From NCBI GenBank assembly GCA_001787475.1, contig MFXB01000052.1:1-6331 (forward strand): DNA of 6,331 bases. Reading direction: 5' to 3'. This document shows, in pieces, positions 1-4,476 of the stretch; positions within the stretch are counted from its first letter, which is position 1, and each line of letters begins with the position of its first letter. Origin of the DNA: Candidatus Peregrinibacteria bacterium RIFCSPLOWO2_01_FULL_48_20. GTDB lineage: Bacteria; Patescibacteriota; Gracilibacteria; UBA1369; 2-02-FULL-48-14. The position numbers and the translations under genes are program-made. A model generated the notes under the pieces. It was not told the DNA's origin and made no database searches. It saw only the letters and a program-made list of their open reading frames with translations.

Positions 1-1282
1 AACGAACTCCGTACAAGGTGTTTTCAATCCCGGCTTTTTCAATTTCCAAAGTGGCTCGCTCGTAGTGAAGTTCCTGTTGGAGAATGAGCAGTAAAGCGGT
101 CGATACAAAAGAAAGCATGAGCATAAGCACGGAAAGCGCGCCCATGAGAAAAGAGAATCGTTTATAGAGAAAGTGCGCCTTGAGAGCGTCCGGCAATAGG
201 TTGACTCCGGACTTCAAGGATTCAAAAGCGCGCAAAGCCAAACCGATGGGGTTGGTGAAGTAAATGGAGTAAGGCACAATGCCCCCCTTTTTTTCCAGAT
301 TGGAAGAAAACTTCTTATCGTCCACAAGCAGTGTGGCCTTGGGATCGCCTACAAAAACGTTGTATCCCGAAAAAGTGGTTTTCGCATGCTCGTAAAAACG
401 CGGGAGGTTTGAGAATTCCCCCGTTAAATAAATACAGTCCACTGTTTTCATTTCGGGATCGAGGTTTTCCGCCAAAATAATGCGGGCTTGCTTGTACTGT
501 CGCTCAATGAAACTTTGCAAAGCCTCGGCAAATTCCGGCTTATTTTTATTTTTTTCCCAACCGGCCAGCAGTTCGTCGTGCGAGGCATGAAACTTTTCCG
601 CCAACTCGTGAAAAAAAGAATCGATTCCTTCATTGGAACTGAAGTATTTGCGGATGATTTTCCCCTTTGCGAAAAGATAATTGGTGGAAAGCGCTCCGAG
701 TTCAATGATGAAGTTATTTTTGGTGGCATCCAACTGGTTGGAAAGAGCATAAATCAAAGCTTCCGGCTGAACTCCGAACAAAACGGGAGTCACTCCCAAA
801 GAGGCAAAAAGCTCGGCGTAAGAATCGGCGGCCTTTTTTTGAATGGCGGCGAAAAGCACCAACTGAATGGATTCCTTCGCACCTTTTTTTGCTTTTTCCA
901 AAACCGTGAAATCCCAATACACATCCTCCATGGAAAAAGGAATGATATTTTCCGCTTCAATGGGCAAAAGTTGCTGTAAATCTTTCTCGGAAAGATTCGC
1001 AGGCAATTTAAAAATGTGAATAAAACTCAATTTGGTGGGAAGAATGAGAACCAAATCTTTCAACTTGGCCGCTTTGGGATTCGCGGAAGCAAACAAAGTG
1101 CTAAGAACCGATTTGAGTTCCGCGGCATTTTTAATTTCGCCGTCTTCGATAAGACCGCCATGAAGCGGCATTCTATTGTACGATTCCAAACGAACTTTTT
1201 TGCCAAAGGTGCTGAGTTCGACAAACTGCACGAGGTGATCGTGCAAATCGACGGAGACGAGTGTTTTAGGCAATAAATTCAT
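1..1282 (-). CDS. pilM: PilM-PilN fusion: actin-like pilus assembly protein continuing into a PilN-type membrane segment (3' end outside window)
   Basis: The frame runs from ATG at 1282 to the left edge without a stop, giving 427 visible residues. The PilM part (1-357) shows 'PLHGGLIEDGEIKN' (39-52), 'LILPTKLSF' (79-87), 'LLPIEAENIIPFSMEDVYWDF' signatures near 105-125 and 'TNPIGLALRAFE' (343-354), matching the linear order in PilM/GspL actin-like folds. It then reads SGVNLLP (358-364), about 12 residues, a membrane helix (about 376-402) and a charged heptad-like stretch (404-427). This is the start of PilN, whose N-terminal INLLP peptide binds PilM. In Pseudomonas and Thermus these are two proteins; GspL is a one-chain analogue. 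Nucleotide-site motifs are weak: 'SVDLHDHLVQFVEL' lacks the DIG glycine, and 'FIIELGALST' has Glu for Asp. The start lies 36 bp after the pilX-like stop, without a clear Shine-Dalgarno sequence. The PilN periplasmic fold lies beyond the edge. Confidence 0.88.
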   Translation of the reverse strand, partial: MNLLPKTLVSVDLHDHLVQFVELSTFGKKVRLESYNRMPLHGGLIEDGEIKNAAELKSVLSTLFASANPKAAKLKDLVLILPTKLSFIHIFKLPANLSEKDLQQLLPIEAENIIPFSMEDVYWDFTVLEKAKKGAKESIQLVLFAAIQKKAADSYAELFASLGVTPVLFGVQPEALIYALSNQLDATKNNFIIELGALSTNYLFAKGKIIRKYFSSNEGIDSFFHELAEKFHASHDELLAGWEKNKNKPEFAEALQSFIERQYKQARIILAENLDPEMKTVDCIYLTGEFSNLPRFYEHAKTTFSGYNVFVGDPKATLLVDDKKFSSNLEKKGGIVPYSIYFTNPIGLALRAFESLKSGVNLLPDALKAHFLYKRFSFLMGALSVLMLMLSFVSTALLLILQQELHYERATLEIEKAGIENTLYGVR

Positions 1283-1295
1283 GGCGTGCTTTTTT

Positions 1296-1318
1296 TATGC
1301 TGCACTTCGTGCAGTGTA
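1296..1318 (-). other. Intergenic inverted repeat (stem-loop) between the pilX-like and pilM/N genes
   Basis: A perfect 6-bp inverted repeat with a 3-nt loop (CTGCAC-gaa-GTGCAG on the minus strand, 1300-1314) extends through two G-T pairs and two A-T pairs to 1296-1318. It begins immediately after the TAG of the pilX-like gene and is followed in the transcript by seven A residues, then the next ATG 13 nt beyond the stem. A run of A rather than U argues against a terminator for this operon. A 4-nt GCAC near the start codon could pair alternatively with the 3' arm. Possible roles are an RNA-processing or stability element or a translation control hairpin; these are inference. Confidence 0.5.
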
Positions 1319-1687
1319 CTAAATTTCTTCCCAGCTTAATAGTTCACTGTTATAGATTTGACCGGACTGAGTGATCTGAACCTCTCCTTCAAAATTCTGA
1401 ACGGTATCCAGAAAATTCACCGTAACGGAAAGCACATAAGGCGCCGTTCCTGAAATACTTACGCTGCAGTCGGTATCGGAATCCAAAATCAAAGTCATGC
1501 CGGAGAAAGCGCTGTCCCCTTCCAAACGAAAGAGAGCTTCCTCCAAACATGCCTCGGCCGCGTAGTAAGCGGTACCCGAACTTTCGGCGTTAAAACGCTG
1601 CTCGTAAGTGGAAACGCTGGTAATGCTCATTCCCACCACAAGGATGAGAGTGAAAGCGGAAATGATAAGAATGCTAATTATACTCAT
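1319..1687 (-). CDS. PilX/GspK-like minor pilin subunit without a recognisable leader peptide
   Basis: A 122-residue protein whose hydrophobic segment begins directly at the initiator (MSIISILIISAFTLILVVGM, residues 1-20). It is followed by 'YYAAEACLEEALFRLEG' (41-57), which matches the 'a..AAEAAL..g' helix of PilX N-terminal domains. A small beta-rich tail holds Cys74; Cys47 and Cys74 could form a disulfide. PilX and GspK proteins normally lack the +5 glutamate, so its absence here fits the family. The missing basic leader and Gly/Ala cleavage site are unusual. Reading upstream in frame to about position 1750 shows no ATG, GTG or TTG and no leader-like sequence, so the ATG at 1687 (overlapping the previous TGA) is the best start. 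It is fourth in the pilin run, where pilX lies in Pseudomonas. It is shorter than a usual PilX. Function in tip-complex assembly is inferred. Confidence 0.75.
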   Translation of the reverse strand: MSIISILIISAFTLILVVGMSITSVSTYEQRFNAESSGTAYYAAEACLEEALFRLEGDSAFSGMTLILDSDTDCSVSISGTAPYVLSVTVNFLDTVQNFEGEVQITQSGQIYNSELLSWEEI

Positions 1688-2181
1688 GGTCGAAGTGAAA
1701 CGGTGAAGTGAAGATCGAGAGAAGCGTCGGTATTGGGAATATCCGCATCCACGGAAAGAGCCAAATCCACCACAATTTGAGCTGGCGTTTTAGCGGCGGA
1801 AATTTGATGGAATCGCACGGAATTCACTGAAACGTAAGAAGAGTTGAGCACAACCACCGAACCCGCCCCTTCTTTCATCGTCAAATCTCCGTTGGAAAAA
1901 GAAAACAGCGTCGGAGTAGCGAAAGCATCGGGCATAACGAGCGCAAGGATGCCTTGGTCGCTGTCAAAAGTGCTTCCCGCCTCGTCAATGCTTTCGGCGC
2001 TTTGAATAGCCACCGTCATTTTTTCGGAAATGAATTGACCGCTCAGTTGAAGTTCGTGACGATGCGTGGTGAGCTGACTCACATTGAGAATTTGAATGGC
2101 GAAGTAAACAGCCGTGAACAGAAACACCGTAAGGATGGTGAAGTACAAAAGAATCTCAATGAGGGTAAAGCTTCGCTTCAT
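1684..2181 (-). CDS. PilW/PilJ-like minor prepilin
   Basis: A 165-residue prepilin with a very short leader: MKRS|FTLIEILLYF. Phe5 is mature +1 and Glu9 the conserved +5 glutamate; the hydrophobic helix runs to about residue 31. The head includes a helix (about 38-63, 'ISEKMTVAIQSAESI') and then a beta-rich part with 'GSVVVLNSSYVSVNSVRF' (107-124) and 'IVVDLALSV' (136-144). That layout is common in GspJ/PilW-type minor pilins and in unnamed patescibacterial prepilins. The residue before the cleavage site is serine, not glycine. The ATG overlaps the stop of the propeller-bearing prepilin (ATGA), and its own TGA overlaps the next ATG. Its place third in the pilin run corresponds to pilW in Pseudomonas, but at 165 residues it is shorter than typical PilW. 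The assignment to the PilW position rests on order and general shape, not on a diagnostic motif. Confidence 0.8.
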   Translation of the reverse strand: MKRSFTLIEILLYFTILTVFLFTAVYFAIQILNVSQLTTHRHELQLSGQFISEKMTVAIQSAESIDEAGSTFDSDQGILALVMPDAFATPTLFSFSNGDLTMKEGAGSVVVLNSSYVSVNSVRFHQISAAKTPAQIVVDLALSVDADIPNTDASLDLHFTVSLRP

Positions 2182-4019
2182 GGATTGAAATTAATCGATA
2201 CGCTGTCTATGGAAGGTGTGGAAACTCCGTCGGAAGTGAGTGTGACTTGAAACTGCACAAAACGTGTTCCACTTGCCACCGGATCCGTCGTGATAAGCGA
2301 GGGAGAAACGGTATGAGCCCCCATCCAAGTGGCCGATGCCAAATTGGCCTCGGTGTCGGCCGTTCGAATTTCAAAGGAGACGCTACCCGTTGGCGGAACC
2401 GTTGCCACCCACTCAATGAAATTGAAGCGAGCATCCGCGCTGCCCGTGTCCAAAGGATCCGAAACGAAAGTTCCTGAGTCCGCCACTTCCACGTTGACTG
2501 TCTCCACAAGCACAAGCCCTTGATTATTGACATTAAGTGCGATGAAAACGTTGCCCGTGGTGGTGTCTATTCCCGTTCCTTTCCCGTCGATATCGGCGAA
2601 AAAGGAGATTTGAGGGTTCAAGGGCGAAACAATGTTGAGTACAACGAGCCCAAAATTGGTATCGTCCAAAGTTGCATAAAGGTAGTTGCTTTCCACCGCC
2701 AAATCCTGAATTTTTGCATTCACATCCACCGTTCCAACCACGGAAGGGCTGACCGGATTACTCACATTCACCACTTTCAAAGAGGCATCGGCATTATCAA
2801 TACCCGTATAAAGCACCGAAGATAAATAGTCGAGCGCCAAGACTTTTTCACCCACATTGAGAGAGGCGGTTTGCGTGATCGAAGCGGGATTGGAAATATT
2901 CAAAATACGAAGCCCGGAAGTCGAGTTACTGATTCCCACAAAAGCGTTACTTCCCCCATTCAGCTCAATGACTTTTGTCGCCGAGCCGGTGTTGTAAGAC
3001 CCCAAACTGCTGGGATTGGAAGGATCACTCACATCATAAGCCACAAAACTGTTGCTTGTTTTTTCCACTCCCATAAATAAAGTGGTGCCACTCACCACGG
3101 GCTGATTTCCGTAACCGCCCAGATTCATTTGTTCAATGAGTTCCGGATCGTCCGGATCGCTCACGTCCACAATCGCAAGCCCTTTGCTGGAACTTTCAAC
3201 ACCAATGTACAAAATATCTCCGCTCTTCACCAAGTAACGTCCTTTACCGCCAATATCGAAATCTTCGACTTCTTCAGGATCAGACGGGTCGGAAATATCG
3301 ATAATCACAAGTCCTTCGTTGCTTTTACCGGTGGTGAGGTAGGCGTAGTTTCCATCCACCACAACGTCGGTTCCATGATCTCCCACATCGACGGATTCAA
3401 AAAACGAACTTTGCCCTTCCACCAGTTCCAGCTCGAGCGAGCAATTGTCGGCGGGCGGACTCGCAGCGGCTTCCGACTCCGTTTGAGTATAGGTTCCGCC
3501 GTCAAATTCATCGCAAGTGGTTTGCATCCACTCATCGCCGGTCCAGTTGCTCAAATAAGTGACCAAAGAAAGCGTTTGGGCTTGGACTTCTTTCCAGTTC
3601 CAAGTCACCGTGGAAGTGATTTTTTTGATGTTGGGATCGAGCGTTCCGGACTCCGCGATGGCACCGTTTACGTCACGGTAAACGTCTGCAACGGTGATCG
3701 TTCGCGCATAATAAGCATCGATGGTTTCCGGTGCGGCAACGAAGCTCCATGTATCGCTGGTCAAAGTAAGACCATAGTCGCCGGTCACGAGCGAAAGAAA
3801 ATTGCGATCGCGCATATTGCGAGTGGCTTCGAGTCCTTCCTGAGCGTACAAAAGCGCATCGTTTCTCACTTCATTTTTGGTGTCCCTTTGAAGCACGTCG
3901 AAAGACAGCACCACAATGCCAATCGAAAAGATCGAGAAAATAAAAAGCGCGAGCATGGTTTCGATCAGAGAAAATGCTTTGATTTTTTGCCAACGATTTT
4001 TAGTAATCAAGCGTTCCAA
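2178..4019 (-). CDS. PilV-like minor prepilin fused to LVIVD-repeat beta-propeller and C-terminal beta-rich module; putative pilus-tip adhesin
   Basis: This 613-residue protein is several times longer than a usual PilV. Residues 1-15 are a basic leader ending KIKA, cleaved before F16-S-L-I-E20 (Glu at +5). The membrane/assembly helix spans about 16-40 and the pilin head about 41-200, including 'LLYAQEGLEATRNMRDRNF' and 'VTYLSNW' and a possible disulfide pair Cys169/Cys193. Residues about 206-515 hold seven repeats with a strict 44-45 residue period; cores start at 236 (GLVIIDISDPSDP), 280, 324, 369, 413, 457 and 501. These are LVIVD-type repeats, expected to close one seven-bladed propeller. 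Residues 516-613 form a beta-rich module ('FIEWVATVPP', 'VSFEIRTAD', 'TPSIDSVSINF') of the kind that ends extracellular proteins. An in-frame stop at 4032-4034 and the lack of any ATG before the helix force a non-ATG start, TTG at 4019 or 4010. The tip-adhesin role is inferred from the gene's position and from the PilY1 analogy. The pilin identity and the repeats are directly visible. Confidence 0.9.
   Translation of the reverse strand: MERLITKNRWQKIKAFSLIETMLALFIFSIFSIGIVVLSFDVLQRDTKNEVRNDALLYAQEGLEATRNMRDRNFLSLVTGDYGLTLTSDTWSFVAAPETIDAYYARTITVADVYRDVNGAIAESGTLDPNIKKITSTVTWNWKEVQAQTLSLVTYLSNWTGDEWMQTTCDEFDGGTYTQTESEAAASPPADNCSLELELVEGQSSFFESVDVGDHGTDVVVDGNYAYLTTGKSNEGLVIIDISDPSDPEEVEDFDIGGKGRYLVKSGDILYIGVESSSKGLAIVDVSDPDDPELIEQMNLGGYGNQPVVSGTTLFMGVEKTSNSFVAYDVSDPSNPSSLGSYNTGSATKVIELNGGSNAFVGISNSTSGLRILNISNPASITQTASLNVGEKVLALDYLSSVLYTGIDNADASLKVVNVSNPVSPSVVGTVDVNAKIQDLAVESNYLYATLDDTNFGLVVLNIVSPLNPQISFFADIDGKGTGIDTTTGNVFIALNVNNQGLVLVETVNVEVADSGTFVSDPLDTGSADARFNFIEWVATVPPTGSVSFEIRTADTEANLASATWMGAHTVSPSLITTDPVASGTRFVQFQVTLTSDGVSTPSIDSVSINFNP
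2475..3404 (-). repeat. Seven-unit LVIVD repeat array (coding, about 132-nt period)
   Basis: Within the large prepilin, residues 206-515 consist of seven units of about 44 residues. Each has a pattern close to '(ysv..l)G.(g..v.v.....Y.g.....GL.ivDvSdP..P). The core lines begin at residues 236, 280, 324, 369, 413, 457 and 501, giving spacings of 44, 44, 45, 44, 44 and 44. The first three units keep Asp in the turn (DISDPSDP, DVSDPDDP, DVSDPSNP). Units four and five have Asn instead (NISNP, NVSNP), six reads NIVSP, and seven has lost the turn. The periodicity is clear in protein but the DNA has diverged, so this is an old duplication rather than a recent expansion. Seven units are what one closed seven-bladed propeller needs. 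Confidence 0.9.
4000..4019 (-). promoter_or_regulatory. Gene overlap with non-ATG (TTG) start for the propeller prepilin
   Basis: The coding sequence of the propeller prepilin must start inside the end of the preceding prepilin gene. Its frame is closed by TAA at 4032-4034 and the first in-frame ATG lies inside the membrane helix, after the leader. The candidates are TTG at 4017-4019 and TTG at 4008-4010; the second has a weak GGA four bases upstream. Either gives a basic leader (15 or 12 residues) and an overlap of 20 or 11 bases with the previous stop. A weak start coupled to the upstream gene would be expected to keep this product scarce. Confidence 0.65.
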
Positions 4020-4476
4020 GAGAAGTGAGGGTTATGGTGATGGTTTTATCGAGCGAAGTGGAATAAAAATCGAGAGTCCCATAGTGATTCGTTTCCCCGT
4101 GAGGAGGTGTAAAGATAAAATCCGTTCCTCCCCCGTTTAATGAAATATTCTGAATGGCGAGTGTAGGCGGAAGCACTGTGGAATCGTTGGCGGTATTGTT
4201 AGGATCATAAACACTTCCCTCAAAAAGCACATAGGAGTTGCTTTCCAAATGAACTCCAAAACTACCATTGCTCTTCCCGGCCGCCGCCTCACTTTGCTGA
4301 AGTCGCGCGTACGACACAAAAATGGCCACTTGAGAATTGAGGTCCGAGCGTACTTGCGAAGCCTGAGAATACAAAGCGACCATTCCGAAAATAATCACAA
4401 AAAGAGTGGTCACCACAAGTACTTCCACCAGTGTAAACGCCGACCGGCTAGGCCGGTTATTTATAGAAGAAGTCAT
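4000..4476 (-). CDS. GspH/FimT/FimU-like minor prepilin
   Basis: A 158-residue class III-signal protein, probably a minor pilin of the tip/priming complex, inserted in the inner membrane and assembled into the pilus. The leader is short (residues 1-13, with Arg8 and Arg11) and the cleavage site reads SA|FTLVEVLVV. Phe14 is the mature +1 residue and Glu18 the conserved +5 glutamate. A hydrophobic helix follows to about residue 36, then the amphipathic helix. The globular part has 'FGVHLESNSYVLFEG' (73-87), matching the 'GV.f....Yvlf..g' pattern seen in GspH/FimT folds. The -1 residue is alanine rather than the near-universal glycine. The ATG overlaps the pilC stop, and the gene sits first in a run of four pilin-like genes, the position fimU holds in Pseudomonas. 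It could instead be a type II secretion GspH; the sequence does not decide this. The 3' end overlaps the next gene. Confidence 0.85.
   Translation of the reverse strand: MTSSINNRPSRSAFTLVEVLVVTTLFVIIFGMVALYSQASQVRSDLNSQVAIFVSYARLQQSEAAAGKSNGSFGVHLESNSYVLFEGSVYDPNNTANDSTVLPPTLAIQNISLNGGGTDFIFTPPHGETNHYGTLDFYSTSLDKTITITLTSLGTLDY
4443..4457 (-). repeat. Small perfect inverted repeat in the 5' end of the GspH/FimU-like gene
   Basis: ACCGGC-cta-GCCGGT on the minus strand, a 6-bp GC-rich perfect stem with a 3-nt loop, about 20 bases after the ATG in the leader-peptide codons (Asn-Arg-Pro-Ser-Arg). It could slow ribosomes or mark an mRNA processing point at the boundary between the pilBC part and the pilin part of the operon. 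It may equally be chance within arginine and proline codons. Confidence 0.4.

Noticed and set aside
488..1276. Plus-strand open frames (488-979 and 1016-1276) opposite the PilM/N gene
   Set aside because: The minus strand reads continuously as PilM/N through this whole stretch with family motifs. The plus-strand products are unrecognisable and basic, as expected for antisense frames.
1290..1318. Stem-loop next to a run of T as a possible terminator
   Set aside because: The T run precedes the hairpin on the plus strand. On the transcribed minus strand the hairpin is followed by A residues, so it does not fit a factor-independent terminator for this operon.
1340..1360. TATAAC-like -10 element upstream of pilMN on the minus strand
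   Set aside because: No acceptable -35 element lies at the right distance and the match sits inside coding sequence, so a promoter cannot be supported.
2475..3404. CRISPR or DNA-level tandem repeat
   Set aside because: The 132-nt periodicity exists at protein level only. The DNA units are strongly diverged and have no spacer-repeat layout.
3129..4028. A 299-codon open frame on the plus strand opposite the propeller prepilin
   Set aside because: It is antisense to a protein with clear prepilin and LVIVD signatures, and its own apparent repeats mirror the propeller repeats. It has no recognisable domain.
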